A stretch of DNA of 64,000 nt from Parvibaculum sp039680535 (GTDB taxonomy: Bacteria > Pseudomonadota > Alphaproteobacteria > Parvibaculales > Parvibaculaceae). The position numbers and the translations under genes are program-made. Below, piece after piece: positions 1 to 8,343 of the stretch. Numbering within the stretch: the first letter of the stretch is position 1; each line of letters begins with the position of its first letter. The stretch lies in assembly GCF_039680535.1 (NCBI RefSeq), contig NZ_JBDKSS010000014.1, positions 216,543 through 280,542 on the forward strand, in the 5' to 3' direction. The notes beneath the pieces are model-generated. The model did not search any database. It was not told where the DNA came from and saw nothing but the letters and a program-made list of their open reading frames with translations.

Positions 1-162
1 GTTTGCGCGCAGGTCACGGTTTCAACGGCGCTGGCCGCACGCCACATCATGACCGAGAAGTTCCCGATCGAACTCGACCCGAAGCGTGTTCATCCCGGCG
101 ACTACCGCATCTTCATCCGCTATTGGGGACACGAGACCGACGCCACCATAACCATCCGCTGA
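1..162 (+). CDS. C-terminal end of an unrecognised protein (5' end outside window)
   Basis: Frame 1 is open from the first base and encodes 53 residues ending in ...TDATITIR before TGA at 160-162. I do not recognise the family. The segment is rich in beta-forming residues (YRIFIRYWG, ATITIR), which fits the last strands of a beta-sandwich or lipoprotein-like domain, but this is only an impression. The stop is followed within 10 nt by a strong intrinsic terminator, which supports this frame as the real gene end. Convergent with parC. Confidence 0.55.
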   Translation, partial: VCAQVTVSTALAARHIMTEKFPIELDPKRVHPGDYRIFIRYWGHETDATITIR

Positions 163-168
163 AATGCA

Positions 169-203
169 AACGGCCCGGCAACAAACCGGGCCGTTTTCTT
201 TTT
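169..203 (+). terminator. Rho-independent terminator between convergent genes
   Basis: AACGGCCCGG (169-178) pairs perfectly with CCGGGCCGTT (186-195) around a 7-nt loop and is followed by TTCTTTTT. It ends the partial plus-strand gene. Read from the other strand the hairpin could also serve parC, although the T-run there is weak. Confidence 0.88.
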
Positions 204-216
204 GCGCACCGGCGTA

Positions 217-2466
217 TCAGGCAGCGCCGAAATCACCGCCGAACTTGTAACCGGAGGGATAGCCCTTGGGCGGCAGGCGTCCCGCCTGCGCGCGCTGGCC
301 GAGCCATTCCTTGAGATCGGTGAAAAGCCGCGCCCGATCGGAACGGTCGTAGACCGTCAGCCCCTCCTTCAAGTGGAAGCACTTGATATCGCCAAGGCCG
401 CCATCCTTGTATTTCTGGAGGCGCACGCCCTTGCCGCGCGTCATCTCGTTGACCTCGGCAAGCGGGAAGAGCAGCAGCTTGCGGTTCTCGCCCATCACAG
501 CGACATGATCGCCCTTCACCACGGCGCAGACGACCGCTTCGTCAGTACCCGACACATTGAGCACCTGCTTGCCGGCGCGGCGCATCGCGATCACCTCGTC
601 TTCCGGCACGATGAAGCCGTTGCCCTCATGCGAGGCGACGAGCAGCTTGCGGCCCGGCTGATGCACGAAGAGCGCAACGATCTCGCGCCCTTCTTCCATG
701 TCGATCAGCAACCGCACCGGCTCGCCATGCCCACGCCCGCCCGGCAGTTTGTCGGCGGCGAGCGTGAAAAAGCGCCCATCCGTCGCAAAGAGGATCAGCT
801 TGTCGGTCGTCTCGGCATGGATGACGAAACGCGCGCTGTCGCCTTCCTTGTATTTGATGTCGGCATCGGCGGCGAGATGCCCTTTCATGGAGCGTATCCA
901 GCCCTTGGCCGAGCAGACGACCGTGATCGGCTCGCGCTCGATGATCGATTCCGGCGGCACATAGGTTACGGCGGGCGGGTTCGAGAATGTCGAACGGCGG
1001 CGGCCAAGAGCGGTCTTCGGACCGAAGGTCGCTTTCACTTCCTTGATCTCGTCCGCAATTTTCGCCCATTGCGCGTCTTCGGACTTGAGTAGGCCCTTCA
1101 GCGCCTTCTGCTCGGCGGAGAGTTCCTTGTGCTCGGTGCGGATCTCCATCTCCTCGAGCTTGCGCAAGCTGCGCAGGCGCATGTTGAGGATCGCTTCCGC
1201 CTGATTGTCCGTGAGCTTGAAGGCCTTCATCAACTCGGCCTTGGGCTCGTCCTCCTCACGGATGATGCGGATCACCTCGTCGAGGTTGAGATAGGCGATC
1301 AGATAGCCTTCGAGCGCTTCGAGGCGCTTGGCGATCTTGTCGAGGCGGAAGGCCGAGCGGCGCTGCAGAACCACCTGGCGATGGTCGAGCCACGCCTTGA
1401 GCGCGTCGCGAAGGCTCATGACGCCGGGCACCTGCCCCGCCGACAGCACATTCATGTTGAGCGGGAAGCGCGACTCGAGTTCGGTCGAACGGAAGAGCGA
1501 CTCCATGAGGTGATCGGCTTCAACCGTCTTGCTCTTCGGCACGAGCACGACGCGGATTTCTTCCGCTGACTCGTCGCGAACGTCTTCCAGCAGCGGCAGC
1601 TTCTTGGCCATCAGAAGCTCGGCGAGCTTCTCGATCAGCTTCGACTTCTGCACCTGATAGGGAATTTCCGTGACGACGATCTGCCACATGCCGCGCGGCA
1701 GTTCCTCGATCTCCCAGCGCGCGCGCACGCGGAAGCCGCCGCGCCCCGTCGCATAGGCCTCCGCAATCGACTCCCGGCTTTCGACGATGATACCGCCCGT
1801 CGGAAAATCGGGGCCGGGGACGAATTCGATGAGCTTCTCGGTCCGCGCATTGGGATGCTTGATGAGATGGAGCGCGGCGTCGCAAAGCTCGCCGGCGTTA
1901 TGCGGCGGAATGGAGGTTGCCATGCCGACCGCGATGCCCGCCGATCCATTCGCCAGCAGGTTCGGGAAGGCGCCGGGAAGGACCATCGGTTCCTTCTCGC
2001 TGCCGTCATAGGTCTCGCGAAAATCGACCGTGTCCTCGTCGATGCCGTCGAGCAGCAACGCCGCCACCTCAGTGAGGCGCGCTTCCGTGTAACGCATGGC
2101 GGCCGCGCCATCGCCGTCGACATTGCCGAAATTGCCCTGGCCGTCGACCAGCTGGTAGCGGACCGAGAAATCCTGCGCGAGGCGCACCAGCGCGTCATAG
2201 ACCGACTGGTCGCCATGCGGGTGATACTTGCCGATAACGTCGCCGACGACGCGGGCCGATTTCTTGAAGCCCGAACCCGGATCGAGCTTCAACTGCCGCA
2301 TGGCATAGAGCACGCGCCGGTGAACAGGCTTCAACCCGTCGCGCACATCCGGCAGCGCGCGATGCATGATGGTCGAGAGCGCATAGGCCAGATAACGCTC
2401 TTCCAGCGCCTCGCGCAGGTTGATGACGTGTTCCGGTCCCTCGGGCGGTGGGGCTAGTTTGCTCAT
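217..2466 (-). CDS. parC: DNA topoisomerase IV subunit A
   Basis: ParC (749 aa from this start) is the DNA-breaking subunit of topoisomerase IV, which decatenates daughter chromosomes with ParE. The N-terminal breakage-reunion domain is complete: RDGLKPVHRR near residue 42, the quinolone-determining helix GKYHPHGDQSVYDAL near 79-93, and the catalytic Tyr126 in AMRYTEARL. The C-terminal half holds beta-pinwheel-type repeats. The frame is open upstream to 2541, but ATG at 2466 has a well-placed GGAAG and starts MSKLAPPPEG, typical of the alphaproteobacterial protein. The position equivalent to E. coli ParC Ser80 is Gln87, which I recall as usual in this class. Last gene of the minus-strand run after recO. 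Confidence 0.96.
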   Translation of the reverse strand: MSKLAPPPEGPEHVINLREALEERYLAYALSTIMHRALPDVRDGLKPVHRRVLYAMRQLKLDPGSGFKKSARVVGDVIGKYHPHGDQSVYDALVRLAQDFSVRYQLVDGQGNFGNVDGDGAAAMRYTEARLTEVAALLLDGIDEDTVDFRETYDGSEKEPMVLPGAFPNLLANGSAGIAVGMATSIPPHNAGELCDAALHLIKHPNARTEKLIEFVPGPDFPTGGIIVESRESIAEAYATGRGGFRVRARWEIEELPRGMWQIVVTEIPYQVQKSKLIEKLAELLMAKKLPLLEDVRDESAEEIRVVLVPKSKTVEADHLMESLFRSTELESRFPLNMNVLSAGQVPGVMSLRDALKAWLDHRQVVLQRRSAFRLDKIAKRLEALEGYLIAYLNLDEVIRIIREEDEPKAELMKAFKLTDNQAEAILNMRLRSLRKLEEMEIRTEHKELSAEQKALKGLLKSEDAQWAKIADEIKEVKATFGPKTALGRRRSTFSNPPAVTYVPPESIIEREPITVVCSAKGWIRSMKGHLAADADIKYKEGDSARFVIHAETTDKLILFATDGRFFTLAADKLPGGRGHGEPVRLLIDMEEGREIVALFVHQPGRKLLVASHEGNGFIVPEDEVIAMRRAGKQVLNVSGTDEAVVCAVVKGDHVAVMGENRKLLLFPLAEVNEMTRGKGVRLQKYKDGGLGDIKCFHLKEGLTVYDRSDRARLFTDLKEWLGQRAQAGRLPPKGYPSGYKFGGDFGAA

Positions 2467-2559
2467 ATCGGACTTCCAGTCGGCTCGGGCCGGTCTCTTC
2501 GGGGTTCGTGATTCTCCGGCAACCCTTCCGGATTGCCACATCTGACGTTGAAATGCAGC

Positions 2560-3300
2560 CTAGATCGCCTCGGCCCGGCTGCGCGTGAATACGCGTTCGG
2601 CGAGCCGGATCCGCGCATCGGGCAGGTGCCGGCCATGCGGCGTGAACAGGTGCCGGTCGAGGAAATGCCCCGTGATTCGGAACCCCTCCGCGACATCGTC
2701 GGGCGTCGCCACGCCTGCCTGCGCGCCGATCAGGAATTGCGGCAGGCGAAAGAGCCGCTCCTTATAGGGGTCGCCCGCCTCCCGGCTCACCGCGCCGCCG
2801 CTGCGGGGCGAGATATAGACGAGATCGTCGCGCGAGCCCGTCGCGGCGCACTGGCCGAGATCGAGGCCGAAGCCCATTTCCTGCAGGAGCCCCAATTCCC
2901 AGCGCACGAAGACGGCGGGCCATATGTCCGGGTCTTCCATCGTGTCGAGCAGAAGCTCGAAGCCCCCATAAAGCGCGGGATGCGCCTCGCGCTCGGGGAT
3001 GACGCCCGCCACCGCGCAAGCGGCGCTCAGGCCCATGAGCGAAAAGGCATCCTCCATCAGCAGGCCCGCCCGCGGCTTCATCAGCTCCGCCGTATAGGTG
3101 CCGAGATGCTCGGAGAGCCTCGCCCGCCAATGCGCCGAGAGGCTGTTCCCGGCCTGAAGCGAACTCTTGTGGCGGCGGCCCGCGCCGCCGCGCACGAGCC
3201 CCAGATGGCGGCCATGCTCGCGGGTAAAAAGCTCCAGAATGGCGCCGGACTCGCCATAGGCGCGCGCCGAGAGGACAATGCCCTCGTCACGCCATTCCAT
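2560..3300 (-). CDS. recO: DNA repair protein RecO
   Basis: RecO (246 aa) loads RecA onto SSB-coated DNA together with RecR in the RecF pathway and anneals complementary strands. The N-terminal OB-fold signature is visible in EWRDEGIVLSARAYGES and LVRGGAGRRHKSSLQ, followed by the helical domain. The zinc-finger cysteines found in some RecO proteins are absent; the middle region has one isolated Cys (LGQCAATG). Position between era and parC is the usual alphaproteobacterial order. ATG at 3300 starts MEWRDEGIVL, the expected N-terminus. Confidence 0.95.
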   Translation of the reverse strand: MEWRDEGIVLSARAYGESGAILELFTREHGRHLGLVRGGAGRRHKSSLQAGNSLSAHWRARLSEHLGTYTAELMKPRAGLLMEDAFSLMGLSAACAVAGVIPEREAHPALYGGFELLLDTMEDPDIWPAVFVRWELGLLQEMGFGLDLGQCAATGSRDDLVYISPRSGGAVSREAGDPYKERLFRLPQFLIGAQAGVATPDDVAEGFRITGHFLDRHLFTPHGRHLPDARIRLAERVFTRSRAEAI

Positions 3301-3393
3301 GGCGACCGACCCTGTTGAAGCGTTTTCTCAACATGGGCGGATTATAGCGGAAAGACGGGTGCTTGCGCGACCTATCGAACCCGATCGCTCCGC

Positions 3394-4323
3394 TCATTCC
3401 TTGGGGAAATCGAGGCCCATTTCGCGGTAACGCTCGCGGTCGTCGCCCCAGTTCTCGCGCACCTTCACGAAGAGGAAGAGATGCACCTTCGTTTCCAGCA
3501 TCTCCTCAAGCTCCTTGCGCGCCAGTTGCCCGACCGTCTTGATCGTCTGCCCGCCAGCGCCGAGGACGATCTTCTTCTGGCTGTCGCGCTGGACGAAGAT
3601 CACCTGCTGGATGCGGATTGAGCCATCCTTCTTCTGCTCCCAGCTTTCCGTTTCGACGGTGAGTTCATAGGGCAGTTCGTCATGAACGCGCAGAAAGAGC
3701 TTCTCGCGTGTCACCTCCGCCGCGAGCGAGCGCAACGGAACGTCAGCCGTCTGATCTTCGGGATAGTGCCACGCGCCCTTCGGCATCTGGTCCGCAATGT
3801 AGCGCTTGAGGTCCGCAACGCCGTCGCCGGTCAACGCCGAGATCATGAAAGTCCGGGTGAAGAGGCCCGTTTCATTGAGTTCGGCGGCGAGCTTCAGCAG
3901 CTTCTCGCGGCCCTTCTCGCTCGTCATGATGTCGGCCTTGTTGAGCACCAGAACGGCCTTCCGCCCCTGCTCCTTCAGCCCATCGAGCACGCGCTGCAAA
4001 TCCTCGCCGCGCTCACGTTCGGTATCGACCATCAGGATGATGACGTCGGCATCGCCCGCCCCGCCCCAGGCAGCATCGACCATGGCGCGGTCGAGCCGGC
4101 GCTTCGGCTTGAAGATGCCCGGCGTATCGACAAAGACGATCTGCGTGTCGCCCTCGATGGCGATGCCGCGAATGCGGGCGCGGGTCGTCTGCACCTTGTG
4201 GGTGACGATGGCGACCTTGGAGCCGACCATGGCATTCAGAAGCGTCGACTTGCCCGCATTCGGCGCGCCGATGATGGCGACAAAGCCGCACTTCGTCTCT
4301 TGGGGTTTCGCGGTATCAGTCAT
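3394..4323 (-). CDS. era: GTPase Era (16S rRNA/30S assembly factor)
   Basis: Era (309 aa) is a Ras-like GTPase with a C-terminal KH domain that binds the 3' end of 16S rRNA during 30S maturation. The G1 loop GAPNAGKST is at about residues 19-27, G3 is DTPG, and G4 is NKAD; the C-terminus carries the KH-like stretch around KIVLGAGGQTIKTVG. The frame is open upstream to a GTG at 4344, but ATG at 4323 is preferred: it overlaps the rnc stop in an ATGACTGA arrangement that implies translational coupling, and it gives the standard short N-terminus. Confidence 0.96.
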   Translation of the reverse strand: MTDTAKPQETKCGFVAIIGAPNAGKSTLLNAMVGSKVAIVTHKVQTTRARIRGIAIEGDTQIVFVDTPGIFKPKRRLDRAMVDAAWGGAGDADVIILMVDTERERGEDLQRVLDGLKEQGRKAVLVLNKADIMTSEKGREKLLKLAAELNETGLFTRTFMISALTGDGVADLKRYIADQMPKGAWHYPEDQTADVPLRSLAAEVTREKLFLRVHDELPYELTVETESWEQKKDGSIRIQQVIFVQRDSQKKIVLGAGGQTIKTVGQLARKELEEMLETKVHLFLFVKVRENWGDDRERYREMGLDFPKE

Positions 4324-5056
4324 TTTCAGTCCAAACTCTTTCACGTATCAGCATGGCGCGCGCTGCGGCCTGCTCCGCCTGACGTTTCGAGCTTCCGCTG
4401 CCCGTCGCCGCCGGCAATCCCTTCACTTCGATCTGCACCTCGAAGGCCGGCGCATGATCGGGGCCCGAACGGCCGATTTCCTTGTAGATGGGCACTCCGC
4501 GTCCGTGCCCTTGCGTCCATTCCTGTAGCGCCGTCTTCGCGTCGCTGAGAACCCGTGTCGGCGTCGCGACGAGATATGCCCATTCGGCAGCGATGAAGCG
4601 CGTCGCAGCTTCCAGCCCGCCATCGAGATAGAGCGCCGCGATCACCGCCTCGCAGGCATCGGCAAGGATCGCCGCCTTCTGGCGCCCGCCAGCCCGCTCC
4701 TCGCCGGGCCCCAGCAGAAGATGCGGACCGAGGCCGATGCGCTCCGCAATGGTGGCGCAGGCTTCCTTGCGCACAAGCGCATTATAGCGCACTGCGAGTT
4801 CGCCTTCTTCGGCTTTCGGATATTCACGCAGCAGCCATTCGGCGACGGCAAGCCCGAGCACCCGGTCGCCCAGGAACTCCAGCCGCTGATTGCTGAACTG
4901 GGCCGGAGACTGGGCGCCCGTCAACGCGCTCGGGTGACTGAGCGCCAGATCGAGAAGCGACTTGTCGACGAACACATGACCAAGCCGCGTCTCAAGCGCG
5001 CGGCCTTTATTGCTGCGGTCCCTGCTCAATCGACCCACTTGAAAATGCGGCCCCAT
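4316..5056 (-). CDS. rnc: Ribonuclease III
   Basis: RNase III (246 aa) cleaves double-stranded RNA in rRNA precursors and mRNAs. The catalytic signature NQRLEFLGDRVLG is present, the second acidic cluster lies in ILADACEAVIAALYLDGG, and a C-terminal dsRNA-binding domain ends with GSSKRQAEQAAARAML. The gene lies between lepB and era. The start is uncertain: ATG at 5056 overlaps lepB by 31 nt and lacks a clear ribosome-binding site, while GTG at 5038 or TTG at 5029 would shorten the overlap. The domain is complete whichever is used. Confidence 0.95.
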   Translation of the reverse strand: MGPHFQVGRLSRDRSNKGRALETRLGHVFVDKSLLDLALSHPSALTGAQSPAQFSNQRLEFLGDRVLGLAVAEWLLREYPKAEEGELAVRYNALVRKEACATIAERIGLGPHLLLGPGEERAGGRQKAAILADACEAVIAALYLDGGLEAATRFIAAEWAYLVATPTRVLSDAKTALQEWTQGHGRGVPIYKEIGRSGPDHAPAFEVQIEVKGLPAATGSGSSKRQAEQAAARAMLIRERVWTEND

Positions 5057-5787
5057 CGGATCGACGAGGGCCAGTTCCAGATTTCCCAGAAATGGGCGCT
5101 GCCGTCGGTCGAGAAGAAAATGATCTCGGCCTTGCCCACGAGATTTTCGAACGGCACATAGCCGACGACGCTCGGCACGCGGCTATCGGCCGAATTGTCA
5201 CGATTGTCGCCCATCATGAAATAATGCCCCGGCGGCACGACATAGACGCCCGTATTGTCGGTCACGCTCTCCTCGATCAGATCGAGCGTCGTGTAGGAAA
5301 CGCCATTCGGCAGCGTCTCGCGATATTGCGGAATACGCTGCACGTTGCCGAGATTGTCGCGGGCCACGAAATCCTCGACGCGCACGCGCGGCACCGGCTG
5401 GTCGTTCAGATAGAGAACGCCATGCTTCATCTGGATCGTGTCGCCGGGAAGGCCGATCAGCCGCTTGATGAAATCCGTGCGATTGTCCGTCGGCTTCTTG
5501 AAGACGACGACATCGCCGCGCGTGGGTTGGCCGGATAAAATGCGGCCGTCAAACAGCGGCGGGCTGAAGGGCAGCGAATGCCTGGAGTAGCCGTAGCTGT
5601 ATTTCGAGACGAAGAGATAGTCACCGATGAGCAGGGTCGGCACCATCGAGCTCGATGGAATATTGAAAGGCTGGAACAGCAGGGCGCGAATGACCAGCGC
5701 GATCAGCAGCGCATAGCCGATCGTCCGCGCGTTCTCCCCGAGGGAGCCGGTCCCGGCCTTCTTGATATTGTCAGTCATCGTCATCAT
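5026..5787 (-). CDS. lepB: Signal peptidase I
   Basis: LepB (253 aa) is the inner-membrane peptidase that removes Sec and Tat signal peptides. One N-terminal membrane segment (about residues 22-38) is followed by the catalytic Ser47 in NIPSSSMVPTL and the general-base Lys108 in DFIKRLIGLPGD. The box D signature GHYFMMGDNRDNS lies near residues 192-204. It heads the lepB-rnc-era run with overlapping gene ends, so the three are probably co-transcribed. Confidence 0.96.
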   Translation of the reverse strand: MMTMTDNIKKAGTGSLGENARTIGYALLIALVIRALLFQPFNIPSSSMVPTLLIGDYLFVSKYSYGYSRHSLPFSPPLFDGRILSGQPTRGDVVVFKKPTDNRTDFIKRLIGLPGDTIQMKHGVLYLNDQPVPRVRVEDFVARDNLGNVQRIPQYRETLPNGVSYTTLDLIEESVTDNTGVYVVPPGHYFMMGDNRDNSADSRVPSVVGYVPFENLVGKAEIIFFSTDGSAHFWEIWNWPSSIRWGRIFKWVD

Positions 5788-5818
5788 CGAGCTCCTGGCG
5801 CCCTACCTGCCCCCGCAG

Positions 5819-5839
5819 GCCGTCCCGACAAGGGACGGC
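5819..5839. other. 8-bp inverted repeat between acpS and lepB
   Basis: GCCGTCCC and GGGACGGC flank a 5-nt loop. There is no T-run on either strand, so it is at best an mRNA stabilising hairpin or an inefficient terminator in the short gap between two minus-strand genes. Confidence 0.4.
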
Positions 5840-5882
5840 GGACCATACCACACCGTCGCAGACGGCCAACCGTCTCCGCGCT

Positions 5883-6305
5883 TCAACCCTGCCCTTCGGC
5901 CAAATTGCGGGCCGGAATGGCCGAAATTATGACAAAGGCCTGCGCCAGCGGGAAATCGTCGGTGATCGTTATGTGGATCACCGCCTCCATCCCAGCCGGA
6001 GTGAGGCTCCTCAGGCGCTCCGCCGCACCGCCGGTCAGAGCCATGGTCGGCTGCCCGCCCCGGAGGTTGACCACCCCCATATCCCGCCAGAAGACGCCCC
6101 TGTTGAGCCCGGTGCCGAGCGCCTTGGCGCAGGCTTCCTTGGCCGCGAAACGCTTGGCGTAGGACGCCGCCCGATTGCGCCGCCGATCCGACTTCTGGCG
6201 TTCGACATCGGTGAATATGCGCTGGATGAACCGCTCACCAAACCGTTCGAGCGTCTTTTCGACGCGGCGAATATCGATCATGTCGTTGCCGATACCGAGG
6301 ATCAT
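5883..6305 (-). CDS. acpS: Holo-[acyl-carrier-protein] synthase
   Basis: AcpS (140 aa) transfers the 4'-phosphopantetheine arm of CoA to the serine of acyl carrier protein. The two signature motifs are present: GNDMIDIRRVE at the N-terminus (metal-binding Asp8) and RFAAKEACAKALGTG near residue 52. Its ATG overlaps the pdxJ stop in an ATGA, so translation is coupled to pdxJ. The pdxJ-acpS-lepB order is common in proteobacteria. Confidence 0.96.
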   Translation of the reverse strand: MILGIGNDMIDIRRVEKTLERFGERFIQRIFTDVERQKSDRRRNRAASYAKRFAAKEACAKALGTGLNRGVFWRDMGVVNLRGGQPTMALTGGAAERLRSLTPAGMEAVIHITITDDFPLAQAFVIISAIPARNLAEGQG

Positions 6306-7060
6306 GCGGCATGGACTCCCGCGCGAGCCTCGTCCATCAGCGCGCGCATCTGCCGGATCGCCGGGCCGAGCCCGATGAAGATCGCCTCGCCGATCAGAAA
6401 ATGGCCAATATTCAATTCGGCAATCTGCGGCAGCGCCGCCACCGGCTTCACATTGCCGAAGCTGAGCCCATGGCCCGCATGAACCTCAAGGCCGAGTTCG
6501 ACGCCGTCCCGCGCCGCCTTCGTGATCCGCGCCAGTTCCTCCGCCTGCTCCAGGCCCGTCCTATCGCAATAAGCGCCGGTGTGAAGCTCGACCACCGGAG
6601 CGCCGAGGGCGCGAGCGGCTTCGAGCTGGCGCACATCCGGATTGATGAAGAGCGAGACCCGGATGCCCGCATCGCCGAGCCGCCGAATGATGGGCGCAAG
6701 TTTTTCGCGCTGGCCGGCCGCATCCAGCCCGCCTTCGGTCGTCACTTCCTCGCGCCGTTCCGGTACGATGCAGCAGGCATGCGGGCGATGTCGCAAGGCG
6801 ATCTCCAGCATTTCCTCGGTCGCCGCCATTTCGAGATTGAGCGGCAGGCCGATTTCCTTCATCAGCCTGTCGATATCTTCATCGCGGATGTGGCGCCGGT
6901 CTTCGCGGAGATGGGCCGTGATCCCGTCCGCGCCCACGGCTGCCGCAGCAAGGGCCGCACGTACGGGATCTGGATGCTCGCCGCCACGGGCGTTCCGGAT
7001 CGTCGCGACGTGGTCGATGTTCACGCCGAGGCGCAGATGCGCCGTCTTTGTCCCGCTCAT
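6302..7060 (-). CDS. pdxJ: Pyridoxine 5'-phosphate synthase
   Basis: PdxJ (252 aa) condenses 1-deoxyxylulose 5-phosphate with 3-amino-2-oxopropyl phosphate, the ring-closing step of DXP-dependent vitamin B6 synthesis. It is a TIM barrel with the expected opening LGVNIDHVATIRNARGG, the HLREDRRHI motif, the ELHTGAYCD stretch and GLEVHAGHGLSF near the C-terminus. Length is normal. It precedes acpS with a 4-nt overlap. Confidence 0.96.
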   Translation of the reverse strand: MSGTKTAHLRLGVNIDHVATIRNARGGEHPDPVRAALAAAAVGADGITAHLREDRRHIRDEDIDRLMKEIGLPLNLEMAATEEMLEIALRHRPHACCIVPERREEVTTEGGLDAAGQREKLAPIIRRLGDAGIRVSLFINPDVRQLEAARALGAPVVELHTGAYCDRTGLEQAEELARITKAARDGVELGLEVHAGHGLSFGNVKPVAALPQIAELNIGHFLIGEAIFIGLGPAIRQMRALMDEARAGVHAA

Positions 7061-7081
7061 CTCTCGAAACTCCCGCGCGCC

Positions 7082-7669
7082 TTATTCCTGTTCGTCGTCC
7101 TCGTCGCCCATCGTCTCCTGCGCCGTCGTGCGGGCAAGAACACGGGCCTCAAGCTGCTCGCGCCGCCGGAGCTGATAGGCCGCGACGGCAGTCTTCACGA
7201 TGAAATATGTCACCAGCGCTCCCGCAATGCCGAGCGGCAGCGAGCCGACCGCCATCGGCACGAGCACCGGCAAGATCATGTCGAACGCCTTGTGGCTCAT
7301 CAGAACTTCCGAGAAGTTCACGTGATGGCGCCCCGACATGCCCAGGATCCGGTTGCCCACATCATAGGTCGCGATCCAGATCGGGGGATAGCTCAGCGGA
7401 TTGCCGACCAGGGTTCCAAAGGCCGCCGCGATGAGGTTTCCCCGGAATACCCAGGCGATCACGAGCGCCATCATGATGTGGAAGCCGAGAAATGGCGTGA
7501 AGGCGGTAAAGGCGCCGGCGGCCACGCCGACCGCGATGGTGTGCGGCGAGCCGGTCAGGCGCCAGACGCGGCGCCAGACATACCGGCTCGCACGAATCCA
7601 GCCGATGCGGGGCCAGAGCGACTCTCGCAGCTTTTGCAGCGGGTGAAGTTCGACCCTACGCCGGAACAC
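7082..7669 (-). CDS. DUF2062 membrane protein
   Basis: A 195-residue protein starting at GTG, 10 nt after the pyrE stop, with AAGGA as ribosome-binding site. It has the DUF2062 signature SPHTIAVGVAAGAFTAFTPFLGFH followed by a hydrophobic hairpin and the conserved GNPLSYPPIW. Two or three more membrane segments follow, and the C-terminal tail is acidic (GDEDDEQE). The biochemical role of this family is not established. It sits between pyrE and pdxJ and is probably co-transcribed with them. Confidence 0.85.
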   Translation of the reverse strand: MFRRRVELHPLQKLRESLWPRIGWIRASRYVWRRVWRLTGSPHTIAVGVAAGAFTAFTPFLGFHIMMALVIAWVFRGNLIAAAFGTLVGNPLSYPPIWIATYDVGNRILGMSGRHHVNFSEVLMSHKAFDMILPVLVPMAVGSLPLGIAGALVTYFIVKTAVAAYQLRRREQLEARVLARTTAQETMGDEDDEQE

Positions 7670-7679
7670 CGATCAATCC

Positions 7680-8264
7680 TTACTTGAGGCCTCGGCTGCC
7701 GGGCTTCGTCGCCGGTATCTTCGCAAGCTCCGGCGGAAGCTTGTCCGCCGGATAGGCCGGCACGTCGATCTGCGCGAGCGAGATGAGCTTCACGCCGACC
7801 TTCGCCTTGCCGCCCGAACGGTCGATCAGGCAGGCCGCGGCGACGACGCGCGCGCCCGTCTTCCTGATCGCAGCGATGCATTCGCGCGAGGAAAGGCCGG
7901 TCGTCACGATGTCCTCGACCATCAGGACGTTCATGCCCTTCTTGAGCTCGAAGCCGCGCCGCACGGCGAACTCGCCATTCTCACGCTCGACATACATGGC
8001 CGGAACGCCGAGATGCCGCGCCGTCTCGTAGCCGGGAATGATGCCGCCGACGGCAGGCGAGACGATCGCGTCGATCGGCTTGTCGATCTCTTCGCGCACC
8101 TTCGCCGCCAGCGCCTTGCAGAGCTTCGACGTGCGCTTCGGGTTCATGAAGACGCGCGCCTTCTGCAGGAAGAGCGGGCTGTGCAGTCCCGATGAAAGGA
8201 TGAAGTGGCCGCGAAGCAGCGCTCCCGACTTCTCGAATTCCTTGAGAACCTTAGCCTCTTTCAT
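7680..8264 (-). CDS. pyrE: Orotate phosphoribosyltransferase
   Basis: PyrE (194 aa) converts orotate and PRPP to orotidine 5'-phosphate in pyrimidine synthesis. The PRPP-binding motif VLMVEDIVTTG is present, as are YVERENGEFAVRRGF and SGLHSPLFLQ. The frame extends to 8276, but ATG at 8264 is chosen because GGGGAG lies 4 nt upstream. It follows rsh on the same strand after 79 nt. Confidence 0.95.
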   Translation of the reverse strand: MKEAKVLKEFEKSGALLRGHFILSSGLHSPLFLQKARVFMNPKRTSKLCKALAAKVREEIDKPIDAIVSPAVGGIIPGYETARHLGVPAMYVERENGEFAVRRGFELKKGMNVLMVEDIVTTGLSSRECIAAIRKTGARVVAAACLIDRSGGKAKVGVKLISLAQIDVPAYPADKLPPELAKIPATKPGSRGLK

Positions 8265-8343
8265 GGCGCTCCCCATTTTGTGCCGCTTCGAAATACCAGA
8301 TTTCGCCTGAGATGACCCGGAAATTAAATGCCCGCGACGCGGC

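Noticed and set aside
217..2466. Gln at the quinolone-determining Ser80 position of ParC as acquired resistance
   Set aside because: HPHGDQSVYDAL is, as far as I recall, the normal alphaproteobacterial sequence, so it is not evidence of selection.
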